Positions 42,039-53,842 of a stretch of 64,000 nucleotides of DNA are shown here, one piece after another. Numbering within the stretch: the stretch's first letter is position 1; every line of letters begins with the position of its first letter. Under the pieces are notes generated by a model. That model saw nothing but the letters and a program-made list of their open reading frames with translations. It made no database searches and was not told the DNA's origin. The DNA lies in contig NZ_JARWAC010000005.1 in the NCBI RefSeq assembly GCF_029846175.1, positions 122,487 to 186,486 on the forward strand. Reading direction: 5' to 3'. The position numbers were made by a program, and so were the translations under genes. Source of the DNA: Sphaerisporangium sp. TRM90804 (GTDB lineage Bacteria > Actinomycetota > Actinomycetes > Streptosporangiales > Streptosporangiaceae).

Positions 42039-42851
42039 ATGCGGGACTACGGACGTGACGTGCTGGCCGGAGACTGGCGCAGGCCGCTACGCGGGAAGAT
42101 CCCGCAGGTGGCGGCCGAGCCCGGCCTGGTGGTCGAGGACGCCGAGGGCGGCTTCTGCGGGGCCGTGGTCGCCTGCGACAAGGAGGCCGTCACGCTGGAG
42201 GACCGCTTCGGGCGTCGGCGGCTCTTCCCGCTCGCGCCCGCCGCGTTCCTGCTGGAGGGCAGGCCCGTGACGCTGATCCGCCCGGCTCCGCGGGCCGCCG
42301 AGTCGCCCTCCCGCAGCGCGTCGGGGTCCATCGCGGTGCAGGGCCTGCGGGCCCGCGTCGCCAGGGAGAGCCGCATCTACGTCGAGGGCGTGCACGACGC
42401 CGCCCTGGTGGAGAAGGTCTGGGGCCACGACCTGCGGGTGGAGGGGGTCGTGGTCGAGTACCTGGAGGGTGTGGACGACCTGCCGGCGATCGCCGAGGAG
42501 TTCGGCCCCGGCCCCGGCCGCCGGCTGGGCGTGCTGGTCGACCACCTGGTGCCCGGGTCCAAGGAGAGCCGCATCGCCGCCCAGGTGACCTCCCCCCACG
42601 TGCTCGTGGTGGGGCATCCGTTCGTCGACGTCTGGCAGGCGGTCAAGCCGTCGGCTGTCGGCATCCCCGCCTGGCCGTCGGTCCCGCGCGGGATCCCCTG
42701 GAAGGAGGGCGTCATCGCCGCCCTCGGCTGGCGGGCCGAGCCGCCGGAGGCCTGGCGCCGCATCCTCGGCTCCGTGCGCACCTTCGCCGACCTTGAGCCG
42801 GAACTGCTCGGCCGCGTCGAGGAGCTGATCGACTTCGTGACGGCGGAGTAG
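42039..42851 (+). CDS. DUF3097 family protein
   Basis: A 270-residue protein of the actinobacterial DUF3097 family. Landmarks are RDYGRDVLAGDWRRPLRGKI at the N-terminus, ARESRIYVEGVHDAALVEKV, GVLVDHLVPGSKESRIA and HPFVDVWQAVKP. The VEGxxDAxLVEKVWG and DHLVxxSKE parts resemble a TOPRIM-like Glu/Asp arrangement, but I would not claim an activity. ATG 42039 has no ribosome-binding site; a -10-like TAGCGT at 42025-42030 would put the transcription start at or near the ATG, so the mRNA may be leaderless. It is convergent with hemW, three bases apart. Confidence 0.9.
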   Translation: MRDYGRDVLAGDWRRPLRGKIPQVAAEPGLVVEDAEGGFCGAVVACDKEAVTLEDRFGRRRLFPLAPAAFLLEGRPVTLIRPAPRAAESPSRSASGSIAVQGLRARVARESRIYVEGVHDAALVEKVWGHDLRVEGVVVEYLEGVDDLPAIAEEFGPGPGRRLGVLVDHLVPGSKESRIAAQVTSPHVLVVGHPFVDVWQAVKPSAVGIPAWPSVPRGIPWKEGVIAALGWRAEPPEAWRRILGSVRTFADLEPELLGRVEELIDFVTAE

Positions 42852-42854
42852 CCG

Positions 42855-44072
42855 TCAGGTGAGGTCGCGGATCAGGGCGTCGGCGAGCAGCCGTCCCCTG
42901 AGGGTCAGGACGGCGCGGCCCCGGGTGAACGGCTCCGGTTCCAGCAGGCCGTCCCCGAGGGCGCGCGCGACGGCCGTGCGCGCGGCGGGGCGCACGTCGT
43001 CCAGCGGGAAGCCGGAGTCCAGGCGGAGCTCCAGCATCAGCCGTTCGACGTAGCGGTCGTCCCGCGACAGCACCTCGCGGGCGTGCGCGGGAGACGACCC
43101 GGCCGACAGGCGGGCGGCGTAGGCGGCGGGGTGCTTCACGTTCCACCAGCGGGTGCCGCCGACGTGGCCGTGCGCGCCGGGCCCGACGCCCCACCAGTCG
43201 CCGCCGGTCCAGTAGAGCAGGTTGTGGCGGCAGCGGGCCTCCTCGGTGGTGGCCCAGTTGGAGACCTCGTACCAGGAGAAGCCCGCCTCGGCCAGCATCG
43301 TGTCGGCGACGGCGTAACGGTAGGCGGCCACGTCGTCGTCGGGCATGGGCAGCTCCCCCCTGCGCACGCGCGCGGCGAGCCGGGTGCCCTCCTCGACGAT
43401 CAGCGAGTAGGCGGACACGTGGTCGGGCCCGGCGTCGATCGCCGCCGCGAGCGAGTCGCGCCAGTCGGCGCCGGTCTCCCCCGGCGTGCTGTAGATCAGG
43501 TCGAGGTTGACGTGCCGGAACCCCGCCTCGCGGGCCTCGCGCACGGCGCGCGCCGGGCGGCCCGGCGTGTGGCGGCGGTCCAGGACGGCCAGCACGTGCT
43601 CCTTGGCGCTCTGCATGCCGAAGCTGACGCGGTTGAACCCGCCGGCGCGCAGCTCCTCCAGGTACGCGGCGTCCACGGACTCGGGGTTGGACTCGGTGGT
43701 CACCTCGGCGCCGGGCGCCAGGCCGAACTCGGCGTCCACGGCGCGCAGGACGGCCACCAGGTCGCGGGCCGGCAGCAGGGTGGGGGTGCCGCCGCCGAAG
43801 AACACCGTGCTCACCGGCAGGTCGGCGTCGCCCAGCACCCGGCGGGCCAGCCGGACCTCCTCGATCGCCGTGCCGGCGTAGTCGGCGCGGGAGGCGCCCG
43901 GCCCCAGCTCCGCCGCGGTGTAGGTGTTGAAGTCGCAGTAGCCGCAGCGGGTGACGCAGAACGGCACGTGGACGTAGAAGCCGAACGGGCGCGCGCCGAG
44001 CCCGTCGAGGGCGCTGGCGGGCAGCTCCCCCGAGGCGGGCACGGCGTCGCCGTCGAGAAGTACGGAGGGCAC
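42855..44072 (-). CDS. hemW: Radical SAM heme chaperone HemW
   Basis: A 405-residue protein with the radical SAM motif CVTRCGYC near residue 38, and the HemW C-terminal domain with the YEVSNWA and GxGAHG signatures (VGPGAHGHVGGTRWWN). HemW binds heme and an Fe-S cluster and is thought to insert heme into respiratory enzymes; older records call it coproporphyrinogen oxidase-like. Start GTG 44072. The gene order lepA-hemW-hrcA is the usual actinobacterial one. Assignment is secure; the extra N-terminal 25 residues are unconserved. Confidence 0.95.
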   Translation of the reverse strand: MPSVLLDGDAVPASGELPASALDGLGARPFGFYVHVPFCVTRCGYCDFNTYTAAELGPGASRADYAGTAIEEVRLARRVLGDADLPVSTVFFGGGTPTLLPARDLVAVLRAVDAEFGLAPGAEVTTESNPESVDAAYLEELRAGGFNRVSFGMQSAKEHVLAVLDRRHTPGRPARAVREAREAGFRHVNLDLIYSTPGETGADWRDSLAAAIDAGPDHVSAYSLIVEEGTRLAARVRRGELPMPDDDVAAYRYAVADTMLAEAGFSWYEVSNWATTEEARCRHNLLYWTGGDWWGVGPGAHGHVGGTRWWNVKHPAAYAARLSAGSSPAHAREVLSRDDRYVERLMLELRLDSGFPLDDVRPAARTAVARALGDGLLEPEPFTRGRAVLTLRGRLLADALIRDLT

Positions 44073-44126
44073 GACCCCAGTCTGCCGCCCCGCGCCCGGT
44101 GCCCCGGCCGCCCGGGGCCGGGCGGG

Positions 44127-45953
<1,827 letters not shown>

Positions 45954-46217
45954 CGGGGTCCGTTTCGGAAGGGTTGTCGTGATCACGAGGAGGCCGGCGG
46001 GCCGGCCGCTGACCATGGTGGCACGCCGGGAGCGATCCCGGTTCGCCGCCAGACAGCACAGCGGCGCGACCTCGCCCCGAGGCCGGATCGCCCGGGCCTG
46101 TCGCCCCGCCTCACCGGCGTGACGGTGCCGCGCCTTTCTCATTTTAACGGGCACCGAGACCCGCGGGCTCGGTGCTGCGTTAAGATACGAACGCAGGGGT
46201 GTGCCGTGCTCGCCGAT

Positions 46218-46247
46218 TTGAGGGGGCACTTGGCATGTTGGTACCCT
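46218..46247 (+). promoter_or_regulatory. Candidate rpsT promoter
   Basis: TTGAGG at 46218-46223 and TACCCT at 46242-46247, 18 bases apart, resemble a vegetative sigma-70 promoter. It would give a leader of about 64 bases before rpsT. Positions are judged by eye. Confidence 0.35.
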
Positions 46248-46317
46248 GTGCAACTGCGTGTGGCGCGCCCTCTCTGCCCGCGCGCCCCATCCAACCGACT
46301 TTCACCGAGGCTTCTTC

Positions 46318-46590
46318 GTGGCGAACATCAAGTCCCAGATCAAGCGCAACCGGCAGAACGAAAAGGCCCGGTTGCGCAACAAGGCCGTCAAGTCGTCCCT
46401 CAAGACGGCGATCCGTAAGTTCCGCGAGGCCGCCGACGAGGGCAACGCGCAGGAGGCCGGCGTTCTCATGCGGGCCGCCTCGCGTCAGCTCGACAAGGCC
46501 GTGAGCAAGGGCGTCATCCACAAGAACCAGGCGGCCAACCGCAAGTCGGCGATCGCCAAGCGCGTCGCCGACCTGGCGGCGGCCAAGTAG
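46318..46590 (+). CDS. rpsT: 30S ribosomal protein S20
   Basis: A 90-residue basic protein ([20 protein letters not shown], then [15 protein letters not shown]) matching bS20. It binds 16S rRNA helices 9 and 44. The start is GTG 46318 after ACCGAGG; the longer frame from 46258 adds a non-conserved lead. It is monocistronic, with its own terminator at 46601-46646, and divergent from lepA as usual. Confidence 0.98.
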   Translation: MANIKSQIKRNRQNEKARLRNKAVKSSLKTAIRKFREAADEGNAQEAGVLMRAASRQLDKAVSKGVIHKNQAANRKSAIAKRVADLAAAK

Positions 46591-46600
46591 CTCCTTCCTC

Positions 46601-46646
46601 AACGCCGCGTCGGCGCCGATCAGGAATCGGCCGGGCGCGGCGTTTT
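46601..46646 (+). terminator. Terminator of rpsT
   Basis: AACGCCGCG pairs with CGCGGCGTT and an inner CCGAT stem closes around CAGGA, followed by TTTT. It starts 11 bases after the rpsT stop. Confidence 0.78.
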
Positions 46647-46708
46647 GGCGTACCCGGATGTCGCCGCGCCCGGCGGGCCGGCCGGCCCCCGGGCAAATGT
46701 CATGATTT

Positions 46709-46740
46709 CGATATCACGGAGAAGCTCCCGCCGGATATCG
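46709..46740 (+). promoter_or_regulatory. Inverted repeat upstream of the ABC operon
   Basis: CGATATC at 46709-46715 and GATATCG at 46734-46740 form 7-bp arms 18 bases apart, about 90 bases before the first permease gene. GGAG and CTCC inside extend the symmetry. It is an operator candidate; no regulator gene is nearby. Confidence 0.3.
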
Positions 46741-46831
46741 GCTCAGTCACCGTGGCCTTCCACCCCTTCCCACCACGCCAGACGCCGTCACTAAGGTGTG
46801 CCAAAACGGGCACTTCACCAGGAGGCGGTTC

Positions 46832-49800
46832 ATGCGGGGGCGGACACCTCTGGTGCTTCGGCGCGCGTTCAGCGAGCCTCTGCTCCTCTTCGCGGCCTTC
46901 GGGTCCATCCTGCTCGCCACGACGACCCTCGTGGCGCTCACCATGTACGCCTCCACGGTCGCCGACGTCGGCGTGCGGCGCGCCATGGCGACCGCCTCCG
47001 CCACGACGACGGCCACGAAGATCTCCGCTCCGATCCGGCAGGGCGACTTCGCCGACGTCGATCGCGCCGTACGCGGCAGGCTCGACGCCCTCGGGCGGGG
47101 CACCGTCCCGCACGACATCGCGCTCAGCGCCCGCTCCGACTCCTATGCCATGCCGGGCCAGGAGGCGCTGAAGATTCCGGAGCTGATCCGGTTCGGCACC
47201 TACGACGGCCTGGAGCGGCACGCGCGGCTGCAGGACGGCACCTGGCCGGGCCCCGCGACCGGGGACGTGGTCGAGGTCGCGCTCTCCCAGCCGGCGGCCC
47301 GCGCCATGGACGTGAGCACCGGGCGGGAGATCACCGTCCGCAGCCGTCTGGACGACGGCACCGTGCGCGTGCGGGTGGCCGGGATCTTCCAGCTCACCGA
47401 CCCCTACAGCGAGCGCTGGGCGGGCGAGGAGCTCCTGCGCAGAGGCGTGGAGCGCGGCAACTACACCACCTACGGCCCGCTGATGGTCTCCCGCGACGCC
47501 TTCCTGTCACGCTTCGCGAACACCAGCGTCACCGTCACCTGGACCGCCGTACCCGACCTGCGCAACCTCACCGGCGAACGCCTGCGCCCGTTCGCCGCCT
47601 CGGTCGCCGGGCTCGGGGAGGACCTCAAGCGCGACTGCTCCTCGTGCGAGACCTACTCCCGCCTGCCCGACATGCTCAACCAGCTCGACCAGGCGGCGCT
47701 GGTGGCCAGGTCCACCATGCTCATCCCGGTGCTGCAGCTGCTGCTGCTCGCGGCGTACGCGCTGATCCTGACCGCCCGCCTGCTCGCCGACCACCGGCGC
47801 ATGGAGGTGGCGCTGCTGCGCTCGCGCGGCGCGGGCAGCGTCCGGCTGGCCCTGCTGGCCGGCCAGGAGACCCTGCTCGTCGCCCTCCCCTGCGCGCTGG
47901 CCGCCCCGTTCCTCGCCCCGCCGCTGCTGCGCCTGGTCAACGCCATCCCGTGGATCCGCTCGGCGGGCGTGCGCATCGCGCCCGAGCCGGACGTCACCAC
48001 GTTCGCGATCGCCGCCGGGGTGGCGCTGTCCTGCGCCGTCCTGCTCGCCCTGCCCGCCGTGCGCGGGGCGCGCCGCACCTACGTGCAGGAGCAGGCGTCG
48101 CGCGGCCGCGGCGACCGGCAGGGGATGCTGCAGCGCGCGGGCGGGGACCTCGCCCTGCTCGTGGTGGCGGCCCTGGCGATCTGGCAGCTCCAGCGGTACG
48201 GCGCGCCGGTCACCGCCACCGCCTCCGGCGAGCTCGGCGTCGACCCGCTGATCATCACCGGCCCGGCGCTCGCGCTGCTGTGCGGCGGCATGCTCGGCCT
48301 GCGCCTGGTGCCGCGCGTCTCGCGGATCGCCGAGCGGTTCACCTCGCGCCGAGCGAGCCTGGCCCCCGCCCTCGGCGCCTGGCAGGTGAGCCGCCGCCCG
48401 CTGCGCTACTCCGGGCCGGCGCTGCTGCTGACCATGGCGGTCGCGATCGGCGTCGTCTCCCTGGCGACCGCGGCGACCTGGCGGGCGTCCCAGCTCGACC
48501 AAGCGCGGCACCAGGCGGGCGCCGACCTGCGCGTCTCCGGCCCGCTGGAGTCGGCCGAGCTCGGCCGCCTGGGCAAGGGCGCCGTCTACGCCGGCCTGCC
48601 GGGCGTCGGCGAGATCAGTCCGGTGTACCGGGGGACGGCGACCTTCCCGGACGCCAACGCCACCCTGATCGCCGTCGACGCCACCAAGCTGACCCGGATG
48701 CTGATGCTCCGGCCCGACCTGTCCACCCGCCCGGTCGGCGCGATGGCCGCCGGGCTGGCCGACGGACGCCCCGCCACGCCGGTCGTCCCGCTGCCCGGCA
48801 CGCCGCGGGCGCTGACGCTGGACGCGCGGCTGAGCCTGGACACGCCGTCGTTCGCGCCCCGGTACGCGGGGGTCCGGCTCAGGATCGTGCTCTCGGACGC
48901 GCTCGGCGCGCAGTCGGAGGCCGTCTTCGGGCCCTTCGCGACCGACGGCGAGGCCCACCAGGTCACCGCCGACCTGACCGCCCTGGCAGGGCTCTCGGGG
49001 CGGCTGGCCTACCCGCTGAGCATCCGCGGCATGTCGCTGGAGGTGCCGATCCCCCCGCAGGGCGACGGGCCGGCGGAGGGCAGCGGCCTGAAGCTGGACG
49101 TGGCCTCGATCACGACCGACACCGGCGGCGAGGTCGCGATGCCGCCGGACGTGCGGTGGGGGCACATCGCCCGGGGCGAGGGCCGGCTGGGCGATGAGGA
49201 GGTCACCTCCGGGCCCGCCTCCCTGCTCACCGTGACCGTGCCCGCCCCGCGAAGGCGCCCCGGAACCACGACCGACACCGACCGCATCGCCCTGGTGGCC
49301 GCGCCCGCCGCCGTCCCGAACGACGAGCTGTTCGTCCCGCCCCCCGCCCAGCAGGCCGGCGCCAAGGCCACGGCCACGTCGCCGAACTCGCTCTTCCGGC
49401 CCGTGCCGGTCGTGCTCACGGCCGACATCGCGCAGAGCGAGAGCCTCAGCGTGGGCAAGGCGGGGCTGCTGACGCTGGACGGCCAGCCCGTCGAGATCAC
49501 GGTGGCGGGCATCGTCACCGCGATGCCGGGCACCACGGCGGGTACCCGCACCGTCCTCGCCGACCTGCCAACGCTGCTCACCCGGGACATCGCCTCCGGC
49601 CGCGAGCCGCGCCCCGCGGGCGAATGGTGGATGTCGGCACACGGCGACACCGCCGCGGCCGCGGCCGAGCTCGCCCGGCACCCCGAGTGGGACCAGACGG
49701 TGGTGGACCTCGGGTCGCTGACCCGGACGCTCAGGGACGACCCGCTGGCCAGCGGCCTGCAGGGCGCGCTCATCCTCGGCTTCGCCGCCGCGCTGGTGTT

Positions 49801-50182
49801 CGCGGTGCTGGGCTTCCTGGTGAACGCGGCGGTGGCGGCGCGCGAACGGCTCGCCGAGTTCGCGATCCTGCGGGCGCTCGGCGTCGGTTTCCGCCAGATC
49901 TTCGGCCTGCTCGCGGTCGAGCAGGCGTTCCTCGTCGTGCTGTCGCTCGTGGGCGGGACGCTGCTGGCCCTGGGCGTGACCGTGCTGGTGGTGCCGCACA
50001 TCGTCCTGACGGGTCAGGCCGCCGCGGTGACGCCGTCGGTCGTGCTGGCGATCCCCTGGCCCGCCACGCTGGCGATGCTGGTCACCGTCGCCGTCCTGCT
50101 GTTCGCGATCATCGCGGGCCTCGCCCGCTCGTTGCGGCGCCACGGCCTCGGCCGGGTCCTGCGCATCGGGGAGGACCGTTGA
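46832..50182 (+). CDS. FtsX-like ABC transporter permease (large, first)
   Basis: A 1,116-residue permease. ATG 46832 has AGGAGG upstream; GTG 46796 is less likely. N-terminal helix at about 12-40, a large extracytoplasmic domain, then helices around 300-410 and 450-550 (LLLLAAYALILTARLLADHRRMEVALL), a second extracytoplasmic part, and a final FtsX domain (ALILGFAAALVFAVLGFLVN, AEFAILRALGVGFRQIFGL). It thus contains two FtsX/MacB-type units in one chain. Such exporters handle lipoproteins, peptides or antibiotics. Its stop overlaps the next start as TTGA, and it is first in a four-gene operon. Confidence 0.88.
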   Translation: MRGRTPLVLRRAFSEPLLLFAAFGSILLATTTLVALTMYASTVADVGVRRAMATASATTTATKISAPIRQGDFADVDRAVRGRLDALGRGTVPHDIALSARSDSYAMPGQEALKIPELIRFGTYDGLERHARLQDGTWPGPATGDVVEVALSQPAARAMDVSTGREITVRSRLDDGTVRVRVAGIFQLTDPYSERWAGEELLRRGVERGNYTTYGPLMVSRDAFLSRFANTSVTVTWTAVPDLRNLTGERLRPFAASVAGLGEDLKRDCSSCETYSRLPDMLNQLDQAALVARSTMLIPVLQLLLLAAYALILTARLLADHRRMEVALLRSRGAGSVRLALLAGQETLLVALPCALAAPFLAPPLLRLVNAIPWIRSAGVRIAPEPDVTTFAIAAGVALSCAVLLALPAVRGARRTYVQEQASRGRGDRQGMLQRAGGDLALLVVAALAIWQLQRYGAPVTATASGELGVDPLIITGPALALLCGGMLGLRLVPRVSRIAERFTSRRASLAPALGAWQVSRRPLRYSGPALLLTMAVAIGVVSLATAATWRASQLDQARHQAGADLRVSGPLESAELGRLGKGAVYAGLPGVGEISPVYRGTATFPDANATLIAVDATKLTRMLMLRPDLSTRPVGAMAAGLADGRPATPVVPLPGTPRALTLDARLSLDTPSFAPRYAGVRLRIVLSDALGAQSEAVFGPFATDGEAHQVTADLTALAGLSGRLAYPLSIRGMSLEVPIPPQGDGPAEGSGLKLDVASITTDTGGEVAMPPDVRWGHIARGEGRLGDEEVTSGPASLLTVTVPAPRRRPGTTTDTDRIALVAAPAAVPNDELFVPPPAQQAGAKATATSPNSLFRPVPVVLTADIAQSESLSVGKAGLLTLDGQPVEITVAGIVTAMPGTTAGTRTVLADLPTLLTRDIASGREPRPAGEWWMSAHGDTAAAAAELARHPEWDQTVVDLGSLTRTLRDDPLASGLQGALILGFAAALVFAVLGFLVNAAVAARERLAEFAILRALGVGFRQIFGLLAVEQAFLVVLSLVGGTLLALGVTVLVVPHIVLTGQAAAVTPSVVLAIPWPATLAMLVTVAVLLFAIIAGLARSLRRHGLGRVLRIGEDR

Positions 50183-52887
50183 ACCCGCTGATCCTGCTGA
50201 GGGCCCACCGTGGAACGGCGGCCGTGCTGGCGGTGCTGGCGCTGAGCACGGCGCTGCTGATCGCGGCCCTGCCGCGTCAGGCCGAGGCCTCCTACGACGA
50301 CGCCCTGCACGGCATCCTTGACGACACCGCCGCGAGCCTCACCGACCTCACCGTCTCCCAGCGCCCGAGGTCGCCGGAGCAGCACGTCACCACCGACGAG
50401 CTGTTCAAGACGGCGGACGCCCGCTGGCGGTCGTTGTTGCCGCCCGTGCTGGCCTCGGCTCAGGACAGGAGCCGGCGCGGCGCCGCCCACTACGGCGTGA
50501 AGTCGATCGGCACCCCGGTCGCCGGGCGCCTGGGCGGGGGGGAGCGGTCGTTCCAGTACGTCGACCTGGCCTGGCTCTCCGGCGCGGCCCAGCGCGTGCG
50601 GTACGTGGAGGGACGGCCGCCCGGGCCGCCGTCCGTGCTGGCCCGCGTGCCCGGCCTGCCCGAGCTGCGCGACGTGCCGAGGTTCGACGTCGCGCTGGTC
50701 GAGAACGCCTCCGACCGCATGGCCATCCCGGTCGGCACGACGCTCGTGCTCGGCAACAGCCGCCCGATCCTGGCGCGGGTCACCGGCCTGTTCCAGGTGC
50801 TCGACAAGACCGACCGGTACTGGCAGCACGAACTCGACCTCACCAACGTCACCGTGCGCCGCGTCGCCGGCTCGGACGTCGAGGAGCACCGCATCACCGG
50901 GCTCACCGACCTGAGCGCCCTCGGCGAGCTGAGCCGCACCGACCGGGACCTCATGAACAAGTGGGTCATCGCTCTCGACCCGTCCGTCCTGACGTCACGC
51001 AACGCCGTTCCCGTGATCGCCGAGGTGGGCGACTACCAGCGCTTCCTGAGCCAGGAGAGCGCCAAGAGGGTGACCAGCTCGGGGCAGATCGGCGCCTTCG
51101 TCCCGTTCGAGCTGCACACCGGGCTCGCCGACCTGCTGCGTGACTTCATGAAACGGCTGGGCACGGCCCAGGCGCTGATGGCACTGATCATCGGCGGGCT
51201 GGCCGTCGTGGCGATCGGCGTCATCGCGCTGACCGTGCAGCTCATGACCGAGCGCCTGCGCCCGGCCCTCGGGCTCGCCCGCGCGCGGGGCGCGTCGCTG
51301 GCGCAGGTCGCCGGGGCCGGCACCGGCGTGGTGGCGCTCGCCGTCGTGCCGGCCGCCGTCGTGGGCTACGCCCTGTCGTACCTCGTGCCCGGGCCGGTGA
51401 CCCCGGTGGTCCATCTCGGCCCGCTGCTCCTGTCCGCGGTCGCGGTGGCGTACGCCGCGGTCCGCCTGGCCTTCTCCCACCGCAAGCCCCTGAACCAGCG
51501 GCGCGAGGACGTGGTGGCCCGCCGGCCGTCCCCCCGCAGGGTGGTCGTCGAGCTGCTGGCCGTGGTGCTCGCGCTCGGCGGGGCATACCTGCTGCGCACC
51601 AGGGGCCTGACCACCGAGGACAACGCCGCGCAGGGCGCCGACCCGTTCCTCATGCTGGTGCCCGCGGCCCTCACCGTCGCCGCGGCGTTGATCACCCTGC
51701 GCTGCTACCCCTTCCCGCTGCGGCTGGTCGTCCGGCTCGCCGCCCGGGCGCGGCCCGCGGTGCCGTTCGTCGGCCTGACCCTGGCGGCACGGGCCAGGTC
51801 GGTGACCGCGCTTCCCGTGCTGATCCTGCTGCCCGCGCTGGCGGTGTCGGTGTACGGCGCCGTGGTCGGGGACGCGCTCGACGCGACGCAGCACCGCGCC
51901 GCCTGGCAGGCGACCGGCGCCGCCGCGCGGGTGGACAGCGCCGCCGAGCTGTCGCCGGAGGCCGTCGAACGGGTGCGGCGAGTGCCCGGCGTACGCGGGG
52001 TCGTGCCCGCCGACAAGGGCACCGTGCAGCTCGGGCTCGGAGGCAGTACCGCGACCGTGGTCGCCGTGGACCTCGACGCCTACCGGCGCATCCTGGCCGG
52101 AACGCCGCTCCAGGCGCCGCCGCCGGCCCCCGCCCCCGACCCCTCGGCGATCCCCGTCCTGGTGTCTCCGGACCTGGCCCATCTGAGCACGTTCGAGATC
52201 GGCTGGCACGTCCGCATGAACCTCACCAAGGCCGGGACCATCACCGGCGGGCTCCCCGGGGTGAGCTTCACCACCGAGAACCTCATCGTGGTGCCGTACG
52301 ACGCGTCCAAGCGCGCCGGAGCCCGCCTCTACACCACCCTGCTGCTGATCCAGGGCGACGGCATCGACCCCGCACAGCTCAGGGCCGCCGTCGGGGACAG
52401 GCGCGACATCCTGGTGTCGACCGTGGAGCAGTCGCTGGGCAAGGTCACCGCGACGCCGCTCACCGCCACCATCACCGGCAGCTTCCTGGTGGCCACCATC
52501 GCCCTGGGGGTGTACGCGCTGCTCACGGTGGTGATCGCCCTGGTCGTGGGGGCCGCCGAGCGGGCACGCGCGCTGTCGTACCTGCGCACCCTGGGGCTGT
52601 CGGAGCGCCAGGCCGCCAACCTGACCGTGCTGGAGATCACCCCGCTGGTCGTGCTCACGGCCTGCGCCGGGCTCGTCCTCGGCCTGGTGCTGCCGTCGGC
52701 GCTGGGGCCGAGCGTCGACCTCAGCGTCTACGCGGGTGATCTCGCGGTTCGGGACTACGAACCCGGCGTCACCACGCCGGTCCTGCTGGCCGCCGGTCTC
52801 GCCGCCGTCGCGGTCGCCGGCGCGTTCCTCCACGCCGTGATCGGCCGACGCCGGTCCCTCGGCTCGATCCTGCGAGTGGGTGAGTGA
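50179..52887 (+). CDS. FtsX-like ABC transporter permease (second)
   Basis: A 902-residue permease using TTG 50179, which shares TTGA with the upstream stop; GGGGAGG stands five bases before. One N-terminal helix (LRAHRGTAAVLAVLALSTALLIAALP), an extracytoplasmic domain, two groups of helices, and a terminal FtsX domain (IALGVYALLTVVIALVVGAA, LSYLRTLGLSERQAANLTVL). It pairs with the first permease, and two ATPase genes follow. Two permeases with two ATPases suggest a heteromeric or double exporter. Substrate unknown. Confidence 0.88.
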   Translation: MNPLILLRAHRGTAAVLAVLALSTALLIAALPRQAEASYDDALHGILDDTAASLTDLTVSQRPRSPEQHVTTDELFKTADARWRSLLPPVLASAQDRSRRGAAHYGVKSIGTPVAGRLGGGERSFQYVDLAWLSGAAQRVRYVEGRPPGPPSVLARVPGLPELRDVPRFDVALVENASDRMAIPVGTTLVLGNSRPILARVTGLFQVLDKTDRYWQHELDLTNVTVRRVAGSDVEEHRITGLTDLSALGELSRTDRDLMNKWVIALDPSVLTSRNAVPVIAEVGDYQRFLSQESAKRVTSSGQIGAFVPFELHTGLADLLRDFMKRLGTAQALMALIIGGLAVVAIGVIALTVQLMTERLRPALGLARARGASLAQVAGAGTGVVALAVVPAAVVGYALSYLVPGPVTPVVHLGPLLLSAVAVAYAAVRLAFSHRKPLNQRREDVVARRPSPRRVVVELLAVVLALGGAYLLRTRGLTTEDNAAQGADPFLMLVPAALTVAAALITLRCYPFPLRLVVRLAARARPAVPFVGLTLAARARSVTALPVLILLPALAVSVYGAVVGDALDATQHRAAWQATGAAARVDSAAELSPEAVERVRRVPGVRGVVPADKGTVQLGLGGSTATVVAVDLDAYRRILAGTPLQAPPPAPAPDPSAIPVLVSPDLAHLSTFEIGWHVRMNLTKAGTITGGLPGVSFTTENLIVVPYDASKRAGARLYTTLLLIQGDGIDPAQLRAAVGDRRDILVSTVEQSLGKVTATPLTATITGSFLVATIALGVYALLTVVIALVVGAAERARALSYLRTLGLSERQAANLTVLEITPLVVLTACAGLVLGLVLPSALGPSVDLSVYAGDLAVRDYEPGVTTPVLLAAGLAAVAVAGAFLHAVIGRRRSLGSILRVGE

Positions 52888-53842
52888 GTTGGAGACACCG
52901 ATCGACCTGGAAGACCCGACCCTGTCGGAGCTGGAGGCGCGGGCCGGCCACACGCGGCCGGCCTTCGGGGAGGACGCGCACATCCTGTGCGACAACCTGG
53001 TGCGCATCTACAAGACCGAGGGCGTCGAGGTGGTCGCGCTGCAGGGGCTCGACCTGCTCGTCGAGAAGAGCGAGCTGATCGCCATCGTCGGCGCGTCCGG
53101 CTCCGGCAAGTCGACGCTGCTCAACGTGCTGTCAGGGCTCGACGTGCCCACCGCGGGCGTGGCCCGGGTCGCCGGCACCGACCTGCTGGCGATGACGGCC
53201 AAGGACCGGCTGCGCTACCGCCGCGAGCTGGTCGGCTTCATCTGGCAGCAGACGGCCCGCAACCTGCTGCCCTACCTGTCGGCCAGGGAGAACGTCCACC
53301 TGCCCCGGCGCCTGGCCGGCCGCGGGGCCGGCGCGGACCGCCCCCCGGTGGACGACCTGCTCGACCTGCTGGGGGTGGGGTACTGCGCCGACCGCAAGCC
53401 GGCCGAGATGTCGGGCGGGGAGCAGCAGCGGGTGGCCATCGCGGTCGCCCTGTCCAACTCCCCGCAGGTCATCCTGGCCGACGAGCCGACCGGCGAGCTG
53501 GACAGCGAGAACTCCGAGCAGGTGTTCGCCGCCCTGCGCGGCGCCAACCGGGAGCTCGGCGTCACGGCGGTCGTCGTGACGCACGACCCGCTGGTGTCGG
53601 AGCAGGTCGACCGCACGGTGGGCATCCGCGACGGGCGCACGAGCAGCGAGACGCTGCGGCGGGAGGCGTCCGACGGCAACATCATCGCCGAGGAGTACGC
53701 GGTGCTCGACCGCGTCGGCCGTCTCCAGCTTCCCCGGGACTTCACCGGCACGCTCGGCATGGAGCGCCGGGTGCGGCTGGAGCTGGAACGCGACCACATC
53801 GGAGTATGGCCCGACAAGCCCCAGCCGGAGGACCCCCAGTGA
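52880..53842 (+). CDS. ABC transporter ATP-binding protein (first)
   Basis: A 320-residue MacB/LolD-type ATPase with Walker A GASGSGKST, Q-loop WQQTARNLLPYL, signature MSGGEQQRVAIA and Walker B VILADEPTGELDSE. It has about 38 extra acidic residues before the domain and a C-terminal tail with EEYAVLDRVGRLQLP, which may be regulatory. It overlaps the permease gene by 8 bases and the next ATPase by 4. It energises one of the FtsX permeases. Confidence 0.93.
   Translation: MSELETPIDLEDPTLSELEARAGHTRPAFGEDAHILCDNLVRIYKTEGVEVVALQGLDLLVEKSELIAIVGASGSGKSTLLNVLSGLDVPTAGVARVAGTDLLAMTAKDRLRYRRELVGFIWQQTARNLLPYLSARENVHLPRRLAGRGAGADRPPVDDLLDLLGVGYCADRKPAEMSGGEQQRVAIAVALSNSPQVILADEPTGELDSENSEQVFAALRGANRELGVTAVVVTHDPLVSEQVDRTVGIRDGRTSSETLRREASDGNIIAEEYAVLDRVGRLQLPRDFTGTLGMERRVRLELERDHIGVWPDKPQPEDPQ

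Noticed and set aside
45954..46253. Long N-terminal extension of LepA
   Set aside because: Sequence is not LepA-like and covers the promoter region shared with rpsT.
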